Assembly (NCBI GenBank): GCA_018242765.1
Contig: JAFEBH010000016.1
Span: 1 to 55,636 of the forward strand
Direction: 5' to 3'
DNA from: Nitrospira sp.
Lineage (GTDB): Bacteria; Nitrospirota; Nitrospiria; Nitrospirales; Nitrospiraceae
Length of the DNA stretch: 55,636 bases
Below the pieces are notes generated by a model. It did not search any database and was not told the DNA's origin. It saw nothing but the letters and a program-made list of their open reading frames with translations. Every line of letters begins with the position of its first letter. Positions within the stretch are counted from its first letter, which is position 1. Positions 1-8,007 of this stretch are shown here, in pieces. Both the position numbers and the translations under genes were made by a program.

Positions 1-20
1 AACTATAGGCTTAGCTATAG
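1..20. repeat. Left copy of a 20-bp inverted repeat shared by both window ends
   Basis: These bases are the exact reverse complement of 55613-55632. The unit contains two copies of the palindrome CTATAG. Because the window ends fall in it on both sides, it is probably a dispersed genomic repeat that stopped the assembly rather than the end of a mobile element, since the interior is full of housekeeping genes. Confidence 0.8.
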
Positions 21-106
21 TCCGATTGCATCAATCCTTTTGCGGAGATTCGTTACAGAACAAGACACGTCGAGAATGGATGGGAGGCCGGAGTGAGATC
101 GTGCCG

Positions 107-694
107 CTATGCCCCCTGCTTCGCCTTGCCTCGCGCGACCAGCGCAACCACCTGTAACAGTTTTTCCACTCGAGCCTTGTATTGGTTCATGAACTGAGCC
201 GTCCACATCGTGTTGTATTCGATGGCCGCACTCTTCTTCATCCCGGCATCTTTTTCACCGACCGGAGAGGAATAGTGCGCAATCAGACGATCCAGTTCAT
301 CTTCACCAAAATTTCTCGAGTACGCCTGTTTGAGATGATCATGGAGGGTTTCCATCTTCCCCATTGACTGCCTAATGTCTTTGAGAAAGGCATCAAGAAG
401 GCGTTCTATTTCCTTCTTGGTCTCACCTGACACAGTGGGATAGCTGACCGCAATGGACTTTCGGATCTGTTGCTCATACTCGCTGACATATTTTTGCGTG
501 AGCGTCTCGTATTCCGACTCAAGTTCAGAGACTCGGATCAGCGTCAGCAACTTCTCAATTTTGATGGTTTTGGAGTTCTCGATCGTAGCCGCATCGGCAA
601 CAGCCCCCCCAACGACCACTGTCATGCTCCAGAAGCACCCGAGTAGAGCAACCCGTGCAACACAGCCCTGTTGTCTTTTCTCCTGGTCGCGCAT
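107..694 (-). CDS. Secreted DUF2059-like protein
   Basis: Encodes about 195 residues. An N-terminal signal peptide (basic start, hydrophobic stretch around residues 17-35, Ala-rich cleavage region before 'ATIENSKTIKIEKLL') points to the periplasm or envelope. The remainder is helical and charged. Its pattern of an early 'LLTLIRVSELES' helix and a late 'MNQYKARVEKLLQ' helix resembles the DUF2059 family, whose role is unknown. The ATG at 694 is preferred over the upstream GTG at 703 because a GAGGTGA-like ribosome site precedes it. It lies 64 bp downstream of the HEXXH gene on the same strand and may be co-transcribed. The family call is moderate and the function is unknown. Confidence 0.65.
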   Translation of the reverse strand: MRDQEKRQQGCVARVALLGCFWSMTVVVGGAVADAATIENSKTIKIEKLLTLIRVSELESEYETLTQKYVSEYEQQIRKSIAVSYPTVSGETKKEIERLLDAFLKDIRQSMGKMETLHDHLKQAYSRNFGEDELDRLIAHYSSPVGEKDAGMKKSAAIEYNTMWTAQFMNQYKARVEKLLQVVALVARGKAKQGA

Positions 695-758
695 AGTTCT
701 CACCTCTTGCGACCGAGTCTACTCCGATTGGACTGCTCGTCAAGAAATAGAGCACCTT

Positions 759-2330
759 CTACGATGTGACGGGAGTGATGAGCATCGGCCCATACGTGTG
801 GCGGGCTGTCTGCAGTTCCTTGAGATGTTTCCGCAAGGCGGGAGCAAACGAAGAACGGTCGATCTCACGTGTCATGCGCTTGCTGTTGCGCTCGACACGA
901 TCAATCAAGTCGCTGAGCTGTCCAACTAAGCGCCGGCCTGAGCCCGTCAGCCATCCAAGATGATGATCGGCATAGTGCAAATCTTGCAGCGAGTAGCGGA
1001 CGGAAGCCAGTTCTTCCAGGCAGCGAAATCGAGAGCGCTGCAAATCTCGCATGGTCAGCCCCGCCCGTTTCCACTCTGATGCTCCCTGACGGCCGACTCC
1101 CCACGAGGAAAGCCGCTCGAACAAGAGCGCTCCCATGGTAAAGGTAAAGGTCGCATGGAGAATGCCCCGCAGCGGACGGAGGCTTCGTCGCCAGGGCGAG
1201 TAGAAGATCTGCTGGTTACGGTCGCCGCGATACATGACCTGCTTTCGCAAGAGCAAATTGAGATGGTGATGGCTGTTCTCATGGATGAGATCGTCGATCA
1301 AATCAAGGTTGCTACGATCAAAACAGTTGATGAAGGACAGCCCCGGCCGATGGCGATAACTGAAACTGACGACACCTTTTGCCTGCAGCGGAATCATGCG
1401 GTCAGTGAGCAACGTTAAGAGATCGTGTCCCTCCGGCCAGGCAAGCTGGATCGTCTCCCAAGCACGAGTGATACGTTCGACCTGGCGCTGATCAGTGGGC
1501 TTCACGGTTTTGGGTTGACGGTCCTTCCCGTAAACCAACGTTGGGCCAACGGTGACGGGATCAGGCTTACCCTTGGCGGCAACCATAGAAGAGCGGTATG
1601 CCCACTGCCATTGCCCCTGCCCGCTGCCACTTGACCACACCGGCGAGACGGTCTTTCCGATCTTGAACGAGATACGAGCCGGTTCCACCCGAACTACCAC
1701 GCGACCTACCGATCGACGTACCGCCCGCCGCACTTCATCTGGCGCCTGACACCAGGCGCCAGTCAGATCAACAGACAGCGTCCCAGCTTGTTCGCTACGC
1801 TCGAAATTGTCGGAAAGATGTCCTGAAACCTCCCACTGCGTCATCTTCCGCTGACGGAGCCACTGCACCGTCACGGCTTGGTCGAACCAGAGCGACTCCT
1901 GAGTCAACTCCTGCGTCAGTCGCCGACAGAGAGTCATCAATCGTTTTTCCAATCCAGATGCATGGGATTGTCCAGTCGGAAACAGATCATCCATGTAGCC
2001 ATGCTCAAAAAACTTCTCCCGGCATTCGTCGAAAAACTGCGCTGCAAACTCGGTCCGATCCTGCTCTATTTTCAATTGCCGATACACATCGAGGAGATAC
2101 ACAAGATCATTCAGCGTCTCGATCCAGCCGACCACTTTCCAGGTAGAATAGGACTCCAACGGAAAGGCTGACCGGAGATGGTCAAAGAACCCAGTGGGAA
2201 GCTTCAGCTCTCTCGACAGGTCAACGTAGTCAGCGTGCAGTTCCCGACACAGATCAGCGTAGAGTCGACGCATCGAAAGACGAAATTCATGCTGCAGTTT
2301 GATGAGAGGCTGCGGATCGAGCAGGTGCAT
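759..2330 (-). CDS. HEXXH-motif protein (putative peptide beta-hydroxylase-like family)
   Basis: Encodes about 523 residues, without signal peptide or membrane segment. Its central signature is 'LIDDLIHENSHHHLN' in the second half, an HEXXH metal-binding motif. It is followed by 'SPWRRSLRPLRGILHATF', the Ser-Pro-Trp-Arg and Arg-Pro-x-x-Gly-x-x-His pattern seen in HEXXH-domain proteins linked to RiPP modification. Some members are alpha-ketoglutarate-dependent peptide beta-hydroxylases rather than proteases. No radical-SAM enzyme or precursor peptide is visible nearby, so the substrate is unknown. The ATG at 2330 was chosen; a TTG at 2390 would add 20 residues. Neither has a clear Shine-Dalgarno. 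The domain assignment is fairly confident and the activity is not. Confidence 0.7.
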   Translation of the reverse strand: MHLLDPQPLIKLQHEFRLSMRRLYADLCRELHADYVDLSRELKLPTGFFDHLRSAFPLESYSTWKVVGWIETLNDLVYLLDVYRQLKIEQDRTEFAAQFFDECREKFFEHGYMDDLFPTGQSHASGLEKRLMTLCRRLTQELTQESLWFDQAVTVQWLRQRKMTQWEVSGHLSDNFERSEQAGTLSVDLTGAWCQAPDEVRRAVRRSVGRVVVRVEPARISFKIGKTVSPVWSSGSGQGQWQWAYRSSMVAAKGKPDPVTVGPTLVYGKDRQPKTVKPTDQRQVERITRAWETIQLAWPEGHDLLTLLTDRMIPLQAKGVVSFSYRHRPGLSFINCFDRSNLDLIDDLIHENSHHHLNLLLRKQVMYRGDRNQQIFYSPWRRSLRPLRGILHATFTFTMGALLFERLSSWGVGRQGASEWKRAGLTMRDLQRSRFRCLEELASVRYSLQDLHYADHHLGWLTGSGRRLVGQLSDLIDRVERNSKRMTREIDRSSFAPALRKHLKELQTARHTYGPMLITPVTS

Positions 2331-2556
2331 AGTGAGACGAGTGCGCGCAATGGTGGGGAGGACTCTAGCGCAGCGAGAAAGTGGGTGCAAGTGCGAAGCT
2401 AAGCGACGCAGTATTGTCCTTTGCCAGCATGAGCCAGCACACCATCATGAGTGCCTGGATATTCTTCCTCGGCAGGCACTAACATGGAGCTTTCTACACG
2501 CTGAGGCACGGCAGTGAGGGAAGTCATGCCCTGCCTCTCAATGGTGAAAGACTCTC

Positions 2557-3987
2557 ATGATACTAAACAGGACAGATCTGACCCTGGTCCTCGCGGAGAT
2601 TGCTCCGCTGTTGCAGGGCGGCTGGATTCAGAAGATTCATCAACCACAGGCCCGCACCATCGTATTTGATATTCGGGTGCCGGGCGAGACCCATCGGCTG
2701 CTCATCTCGTGCGAGCCGGACAGCGCGAGACTCCACCTCACCACCGGCTCTCATCTGAATCCTCCGACACCTCCCCCTTTCTGCCAGTTTCTCCGAGCCC
2801 GTTTTCAAGGGGCCAGACTCGACGGCATCCATCAGATCGAGAACGACCGCATCGTCGAACTACAGATCACCAGCAGGGACGGGCCTTGCACCATCATGTG
2901 TGAATTGATCGGACCCAAGGCCAATCTCCTGGTCCTCGATGCCGAACGCCGAGTCCTGCGAGATTTGACTCGCCAATGCACGAATATTGGAAAACTGTAT
3001 GAGCCACCGAGTCAAAGCACCACATCTCAGAAACAGGCACCGAGTCGTTTCGCAGATACCATCGGAGGTCTACACCCTGTCTCAGAGGCGATCGATGCCC
3101 ATTACCGTGAGCAGGAATCCGTACTGGCCGTCGACCGGATCAAAGAAGAACGCCTACGTGCTCTAAAAAAGACGCTCAAGAAAGAGCAGCGGTTGATCGA
3201 GGCCTGGCGGAGTGACCTTGCAAAAGCAGCCGCCTACCACGCCTATGCCCGGTATGGAGAATTGATCAAGGCCAACCTTGGAGCCATCACGAAGGGAACC
3301 GATCGGATTGAGGTGACCGATTACTTCGATGACCAGCTCCCCACCATCAGGATTCCCCTCGACCCCATGAAATCTCCCCAGAGCAATATGGACGACTATT
3401 TTCGAAAGCACCGAAAATATCTTGCCGCTGAGAGAGAACTCAAACCGCGCATCGAACGAGCCGAGCTTGGTCTCGCGCGGTTACGCCAAGAACTTCGGGA
3501 CATCGAGCAAGGAACCTGGACTCCACCTGCCGCACCTTCTCCCCGTCCAAACGTCGCCACCAGGACGACGCCTCGTGCCGTTGATCAGCCACGTGGTCCA
3601 TTCCGTCGATTTACCTCGACCGATGGGCTGCCGATCTTCGTCGGACGCAATGCGCGAGAAAACGATGAACTGACATTTGGTCTCGCCAAGAGCGACGACC
3701 TGTGGCTGCATGCGCGTGGAACACCAGGATCACACGTCGTCGTTCGCTTAGGGAAAGGGATAGAGCCTCCACCGGAAACGCTTCGTGACGCGGCTACACT
3801 GGCCCTGCTCTACAGCGATCTGAAGAAAAGCGGCAAAGGCGATGTGATCTACACCAGGCGTAAGTGGGTGAAGAAAGCCAAGGGGCAGGCCCCTGGCGCG
3901 GTGATCGTGACCCAGGAAAAATCAGTGCACGTCAGTCTGGATAAAAACCGACTGGACGCAATCAAAAATCGGACTAGCCTGGATTGA
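2557..3987 (+). CDS. rqcH: NFACT/RqcH family ribosome quality-control protein
   Basis: Encodes 476 residues. The N-terminal NFACT-N region ('MILNRTDLTLVLAEIAPLLQ', then 'GGWIQKIHQP') is followed by a long charged helical coiled-coil segment around residues 190-320. The C-terminal NFACT-R/DUF814 domain contains 'GLPIFVGRNARENDELTF', 'DLWLHARGTPGSHVV' and 'VIYTRRKWVKKAKG'. Bacterial RqcH binds obstructed 50S subunits and directs alanine tailing of stalled chains; older annotations call it fibronectin-binding protein. Residues 97-98 are Asp-Arg, the position and identity of the DR pair described as essential in Bacillus subtilis RqcH. It is shorter than the roughly 570-residue Firmicute proteins. 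Cytoplasmic and probably monocistronic. Confidence 0.85.
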   Translation: MILNRTDLTLVLAEIAPLLQGGWIQKIHQPQARTIVFDIRVPGETHRLLISCEPDSARLHLTTGSHLNPPTPPPFCQFLRARFQGARLDGIHQIENDRIVELQITSRDGPCTIMCELIGPKANLLVLDAERRVLRDLTRQCTNIGKLYEPPSQSTTSQKQAPSRFADTIGGLHPVSEAIDAHYREQESVLAVDRIKEERLRALKKTLKKEQRLIEAWRSDLAKAAAYHAYARYGELIKANLGAITKGTDRIEVTDYFDDQLPTIRIPLDPMKSPQSNMDDYFRKHRKYLAAERELKPRIERAELGLARLRQELRDIEQGTWTPPAAPSPRPNVATRTTPRAVDQPRGPFRRFTSTDGLPIFVGRNARENDELTFGLAKSDDLWLHARGTPGSHVVVRLGKGIEPPPETLRDAATLALLYSDLKKSGKGDVIYTRRKWVKKAKGQAPGAVIVTQEKSVHVSLDKNRLDAIKNRTSLD

Positions 3988-4140
3988 TCTGCATCTCACC
4001 CTACCTCACAGCCTTGCCCAAGACAGCTACTGCTCCCATCAAATCTTGGCCTCACCGGATATGTCGTTCCAGGCTGAAACAACGGTTTCTCTCGCTCTTT
4101 GACTTGTCCAGCACTATGATGGAGATGGGAGACGCAATCG

Positions 4141-4647
4141 ATGACCAGTCCGCAACGTGCTCCGGCGCAAGCCAGCTCTCCAACAATGTTAGTCGTCGAC
4201 GACGAACCGGCGATCATCAGACTCTCCAGAATGATGCTCGAAGAAGCGGGATATACCGTGCTTGAAGCCGAGGGCAGCTCGGAGGCCCTCAAGATCTGCA
4301 CCCAACATAAGGGACCAATCGATCTCTTGCTGACAGACCTTGTGTTACCACCACCAGGTTTTCAGCTCGCCTCAACCTCCAACCAATTTCCACACGTCCA
4401 TGGTCATGAGCTGGCCGTTCGAGCCACCATGATCCGGAGCGAGCTTCGCATCATTCTGATGTCCGGCAACCCTGAGAAAGACCTGGTGAGCCACGGGATC
4501 AAACGGGGAACACTCCCGTTTCTGGCAAAACCGTTCGAACGTGAGCGCTTGCTCGCCCTGGTAAAAAACGTACTCTCACAACCGCCAATGCCCCTTGGAG
4601 TGGAACCGCCCCCCCGTGCCGCCAATGATGCCGAGTGGTTCGGTTAG
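4141..4647 (+). CDS. Single-domain response regulator with an insertion
   Basis: Encodes 168 residues. After a short leader the receiver fold starts at 'MLVVDDEPAIIRLSRMML', with the acidic pair DD. The phospho-acceptor Asp is in 'PIDLLLTDLVLP', the conserved Ser in 'ILMSGNPEKD' and the Lys in 'FLAKPFERERLL'. There is no DNA-binding or enzymatic output domain, only a proline-rich tail. An extra stretch of about 16 residues ('PPGFQLASTSNQFPHVHG') interrupts the loop after the phospho-Asp strand, where typical receivers continue directly with a Met-Pro-x-x-Gly turn. No histidine kinase is adjacent. It probably acts as a phospho-relay or protein-interaction switch. Confidence 0.85.
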   Translation: MTSPQRAPAQASSPTMLVVDDEPAIIRLSRMMLEEAGYTVLEAEGSSEALKICTQHKGPIDLLLTDLVLPPPGFQLASTSNQFPHVHGHELAVRATMIRSELRIILMSGNPEKDLVSHGIKRGTLPFLAKPFERERLLALVKNVLSQPPMPLGVEPPPRAANDAEWFG

Positions 4648-4690
4648 CCGAGCAGATCGTTTCTTGTCCGGACCACGTTACGTCTCGCTA

Positions 4691-5353
4691 CTACGCATGC
4701 TCCGTCATAAACCATCCGGCGATCGATAACCTCCGGTGCTGGCCAGCCGTCGCATCGACTCGACAAACCCGATGAAATCGAGGGACGGTAAACATCACCA
4801 AGGATCCCGGGCGCGGCTCAATACAATGAGTCGGGAACAGATCAGGTTGAGCAGCGTGGCCACCTGATCGCGAAGTATAGAGGATCAATTCCCCTCCCCA
4901 ATCCGGCTGCCATTCCTCATGAACATAGGTCACCACAGCGATCCGGCGATGCAGGGTCCGCCGCCCCGCAATCGGTCGCCCCTGATCCGTGTCGTCATGG
5001 GTAAGGAGACAATCGCCTGCCGCATACGAGTAGTAGCTAAATCCCAAATGTCGCCCGACAATGTCGGGGAAGGACTCGATGTGGTCATGGATGAACGGAA
5101 ATTGAATCCGCGACAGGAACCGCTGCCCCTCCGGAGGACCAATTTCTGCTTTCGCCCAGTTTCCTGACTGCGGAAAGTCTTCCCGGACAGAGGGAAGATC
5201 TGAGAGACTTTTCCAAGCCGCCTGATTCATCCCGTCACGAAAGAACTGTCGCTCCTCGGCGGACCAAAAGTTTTCAATCACCAATACGGGACTGCTTCGA
5301 AACGAAAATGTACTCACGTCGTCTGATGTTACTGATGATGGCATTCCATTCAT
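4691..5353 (-). CDS. 2OG-Fe(II) oxygenase (prolyl 4-hydroxylase-like)
   Basis: Encodes about 220 residues if started at the ATG at 5353. The frame stays open to 5464, but that extension would run through a clear terminator (5427-5457), so the shorter protein is preferred. The double-stranded beta-helix core is seen as 'LLTHDDTDQGRP' (first His and acidic metal ligand) and 'GGELILYTSRSGG'. Later come 'PGSLVMFTVPRFHRVCRV' (distal His) and the Arg of 'RRLSIAGWF' for 2-oxoglutarate binding. The N-terminal 'PVLVIENFWSAEERQFF' is typical of small bacterial members of this family. The substrate is unknown; hydroxylation of a protein or small molecule is inferred. Confidence 0.85.
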   Translation of the reverse strand: MNGMPSSVTSDDVSTFSFRSSPVLVIENFWSAEERQFFRDGMNQAAWKSLSDLPSVREDFPQSGNWAKAEIGPPEGQRFLSRIQFPFIHDHIESFPDIVGRHLGFSYYSYAAGDCLLTHDDTDQGRPIAGRRTLHRRIAVVTYVHEEWQPDWGGELILYTSRSGGHAAQPDLFPTHCIEPRPGSLVMFTVPRFHRVCRVDATAGQHRRLSIAGWFMTEHA

Positions 5354-5426
5354 GATTCCACTCACACCCTGGCCGACATTGGCCCCCACAAGACAGCACG
5401 CGTTACCTGTTTCGCTGATAAAAAAA

Positions 5427-5457
5427 GAGGGGCTGCCACACATGATGGCAGCCCCTC
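5427..5457 (-). terminator. Rho-independent terminator of the RRM gene
   Basis: A 12-bp perfect stem (5427-5438 with 5446-5457) and a 7-base loop. Read on the minus strand it is followed by a T-rich run (5420-5426), placed about 26 bp after the stop of the RNA-binding protein gene. Confidence 0.9.
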
Positions 5458-5482
5458 CGTCCAAATGTCTGGAACCGATTAC

Positions 5483-5818
5483 TTACCAGCGATCGCGCTT
5501 TCCACCGCCTCCGCTGCGACCACCGCCTCCACCGAATCCACCACGCCCGCCACCACCACCGGTCCGCGGCTCCTGGGGACGTGCTTCATTGACTGTAAGC
5601 GTCCGGCCACCCATTTCTGACCCGTTGAGTGCCGTGATGGCAGCTTGAGCTTCGGCATCGGACGACATTTCCACAAAGCCGAATCCCCGGGATTGCCCGG
5701 TGAACTTATCCGTGATGATGCGGGCAGAAGCCACTGCACCATGCGCCGCGAATAAGTCACTCAATTGCTGCTCGGTCGCCGAGTAGGGCAACCCACCGAC
5801 ATAGATCTTCGAACCCAT
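5483..5818 (-). CDS. RRM-type glycine-rich RNA-binding protein
   Basis: Encodes 111 residues. A single RNA recognition motif covers residues 1-80 with RNP2 'KIYVGGLPYS' and RNP1 'SRGFGFVEM'. A Gly/Arg-rich tail ('GGGGRGGFGGGGGRSG') ends in KRDRW. The start at 5818 is fixed by a strong AAAGGAGG site 7 bases upstream and by the usual family N-terminus MGSKIYVG; longer forms are not supported. Such proteins in bacteria are often cold- or stress-induced and bind single-stranded RNA non-specifically. It is single-gene, closed by the terminator at 5427-5457. Confidence 0.95.
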   Translation of the reverse strand: MGSKIYVGGLPYSATEQQLSDLFAAHGAVASARIITDKFTGQSRGFGFVEMSSDAEAQAAITALNGSEMGGRTLTVNEARPQEPRTGGGGGRGGFGGGGGRSGGGGKRDRW

Positions 5819-6043
5819 TGGGGTTCCTCCTTTAGGATAATGACATTGTCTTGAGCACGAGGAACGGGGAAGGAGCGGGCCGAAGACGCGATCGATGCAG
5901 CGGCTTAGGTCTGACTTCCGACAAGATTCCCGGACAAGGCAACATCGACATTGTGGGCCTTCTCTGATAGTCACTCAGTATCGCGAGGCCCCGGTCGATA
6001 CGAGTCAGAGCAACAGTAGCATAGAGATTCGCTAATTACAACC

Positions 6044-6835
6044 TTACTCCCCAACTCGAACCAAAAGCCCCTGATCTTTGCAATAGGTCATCGTTCGATA
6101 AAACCAGCCGACCACACCGATCACCAGTACTCCGTTGAGCCCGATAGCCCAGGCCAGGTGCGTGAGCGGCGCCTGTCCCGTCGCTAAGACCGCCCGCATC
6201 CCCTCAAAAATATGTGCGGCCGGGTTCACCCATGCAATCCCCTGAAGCCAGTCCGGCAGGATCTCCAAGGGATAGAAGGCACACGAGATTGGTTGAAACA
6301 GAAAGACCGTGCTCCAGGCCAAGACCTCGGCTTCCTGCCCAAATCGCATGATGAGCGATGTAGTCAACACGCCGATGATCCAGCCAGTGACGACGAGATT
6401 CAGCACGAAGGGACCAAGCCACAAACCGATCATCAGCACGTTATAGGAATAAAAGATGAGGGCACAGACTGCCATGATGATTGAGACCGCCGTGACCTTC
6501 ATCACGCTCATGGCCATCGTCGCCGCGAGAAATTCGCTCGGCTTCAGCGGGCTGGCAAACAAGTTCATGATATTCCGTGCCCAGAGTTCTTCGAGATACG
6601 TGATCGTGATCCCTTGCTGCGCACGAAAGAGAATGTCCCAGAGGATGAGCGCCCCTAAGAAGAACGTCACGAACCCGGGAACCTGTGGTTGATACCGTAC
6701 AAGATACAACGTGATGAATCCCCAAATCACGAGATCGAGAAACGGCCAATAGAAAATCTCCATGATCCGCGGCAAACTTCTTCGATAGAGATACAGATGC
6801 CTGAAGATCAGTGCCGTGATCCGATGAAGTTTCAT
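6044..6835 (-). CDS. ABC-2 type transporter permease
   Basis: Encodes 263 residues with about six hydrophobic segments, starting with 'MEIFYWPFLDLVIWGFITLY'. Its length and organisation fit the ABC-2 permease family, which exports drugs, polysaccharides or envelope components. It is the last gene of the minus-strand block. Its start overlaps the stop of the small membrane protein gene by 4 bp, so translation is coupled. The ATPase partner lies one gene upstream. The transported substrate cannot be read from sequence; the setting next to a multihaem cytochrome suggests a role in respiratory enzyme assembly or copper/haem handling, as in NosFY systems, but that is inference. Confidence 0.9.
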   Translation of the reverse strand: MKLHRITALIFRHLYLYRRSLPRIMEIFYWPFLDLVIWGFITLYLVRYQPQVPGFVTFFLGALILWDILFRAQQGITITYLEELWARNIMNLFASPLKPSEFLAATMAMSVMKVTAVSIIMAVCALIFYSYNVLMIGLWLGPFVLNLVVTGWIIGVLTTSLIMRFGQEAEVLAWSTVFLFQPISCAFYPLEILPDWLQGIAWVNPAAHIFEGMRAVLATGQAPLTHLAWAIGLNGVLVIGVVGWFYRTMTYCKDQGLLVRVGE

Positions 6836-7242
6836 CCGCAGGACTCATGTGTGTGCTCATGATGACAACCACCGCATCCCTGTTGTGGACTGAGCAGTTC
6901 TGCCATCAACTGCCTGACCCCAGCCACCATATGAGTCCCTGCCCGTCGCCCATCAGGCATCCGGCGCAACCAGAGCCCCAACAGCAGGGTCGGCACCCCA
7001 GTAAGCCCCACGCCGAACAACAGCGTCAGGCTCGTCGGTCCTCCCATCCACCAGAGCAGCGCACCCACCAATGAAAATGGAACCACCCCGGCGATCGTAC
7101 TTTTGAACACAATCAGCCATCCGCAAGTTCCTCGAGCTCGGCCTATCAGGCTCACGACCAGCCAAAACAGTCCCCAGGCCGTACTGACGACCAACCCTCC
7201 GGTGACAAACCCCAAGACGAAATCGATAAGGGGATGTATCAT
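6832..7242 (-). CDS. Small membrane protein with His/Cys-rich C-terminal tail
   Basis: Encodes 136 residues. Three hydrophobic segments are visible: residues about 5-35, 45-68 and 73-92. A soluble tail ends in 'CGGCHHEHTHESCG', a dense cluster of cysteines and histidines able to bind a transition metal. It is sandwiched between the ABC ATPase and permease genes with 4-bp overlaps on both sides, so its product is almost certainly made with the transporter and may be an accessory subunit. I do not recognise a named family. Metal delivery or sensing is an inference from the tail only. Confidence 0.8.
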   Translation of the reverse strand: MIHPLIDFVLGFVTGGLVVSTAWGLFWLVVSLIGRARGTCGWLIVFKSTIAGVVPFSLVGALLWWMGGPTSLTLLFGVGLTGVPTLLLGLWLRRMPDGRRAGTHMVAGVRQLMAELLSPQQGCGGCHHEHTHESCG

Positions 7243-7997
7243 GATGGCAAAGAAGCCGTTGATTCCCGTGCCAACTTCAAAAACACCTCCTCAAGGTCGG
7301 TTTGGCCGAATCGATCAACGATGGCTTGTGCTGTCCCCTCGGCCACCAGCCGCCCGCGCTGGAAAAAAATAATCCGGTCCGACATTTCTTCCATCTCCCG
7401 CATATTGTGGGAAGTGTATAAGATGCTCAGGCCTGATGCTCGCTGCTCCTCTTTCAACAGAGCTCTGATCTTGTACGCCACATCAGGGTCCAAACTCGCC
7501 GTCGGTTCGTCAAGAAAGAGAATGCGCGGCTCCGTGAGAATGGCCTTGGCCAGCGCCAGCCGCGTCATCTGCCCGGATGACAGCTTGCGGGTGACTTTGC
7601 GTTGAAACTCTTCCATCTCAAGTTTTCTCACTACCGTGTCGATCCGTTTCGCCATATCGGAGAGTCCGTACAACCTCGCCACCACCCAGAGATTTTCCTC
7701 AACCGTCAACGCTTGGGGCATTGAGATGTAGGTAGACGAAAAGTTGACCTGTTGTAAAATCTCCTCCCGGTGCGTCGACAAATCCAGACCGAATACGTCG
7801 ATGGAGCCCGATGTCGGTGTCACCAACCCCAGTAACATCTGAATCGTCGTTGTCTTGCCCGCCCCATTAGGCCCCAACAATCCGAGAATCTCTCCCGGCC
7901 GGATCTCGAACGACACGCCATTCACTGCCGTGAAGTCGCCGAAGCGCTTCGTCAATTGTGACACTTTCAAAACGGGACTCGCCATCGAGCTCATCAT
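7239..7997 (-). CDS. ABC transporter ATP-binding protein
   Basis: Encodes about 252 residues with a complete nucleotide-binding domain: Walker A 'GLLGPNGAGKTTTIQMLLG', Q-loop region, signature 'LSSGQMTRLALAKA', Walker B 'RILFLDEPTASLDP' and switch His 'ILYTSHNMREME'. The signature is SSGQ rather than the usual SGGQ. The frame is open far upstream, but that part overlaps the cytochrome gene, so a start at the ATG pair 7997/7994 is used; no strong ribosome site is seen and coupling to the upstream gene is likely. It powers the permease at 6044-6835 and overlaps the next gene by 4 bp. Confidence 0.93.
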   Translation of the reverse strand: MMSSMASPVLKVSQLTKRFGDFTAVNGVSFEIRPGEILGLLGPNGAGKTTTIQMLLGLVTPTSGSIDVFGLDLSTHREEILQQVNFSSTYISMPQALTVEENLWVVARLYGLSDMAKRIDTVVRKLEMEEFQRKVTRKLSSGQMTRLALAKAILTEPRILFLDEPTASLDPDVAYKIRALLKEEQRASGLSILYTSHNMREMEEMSDRIIFFQRGRLVAEGTAQAIVDRFGQTDLEEVFLKLARESTASLPS

Positions 7998-8007
7998 GCC
8001 GGTTGAG

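Noticed and set aside
5354..5464. N-terminal extension of the 2OG-Fe(II) oxygenase
   Set aside because: It would be translated from the terminator stem of the neighbouring gene and lacks family similarity.
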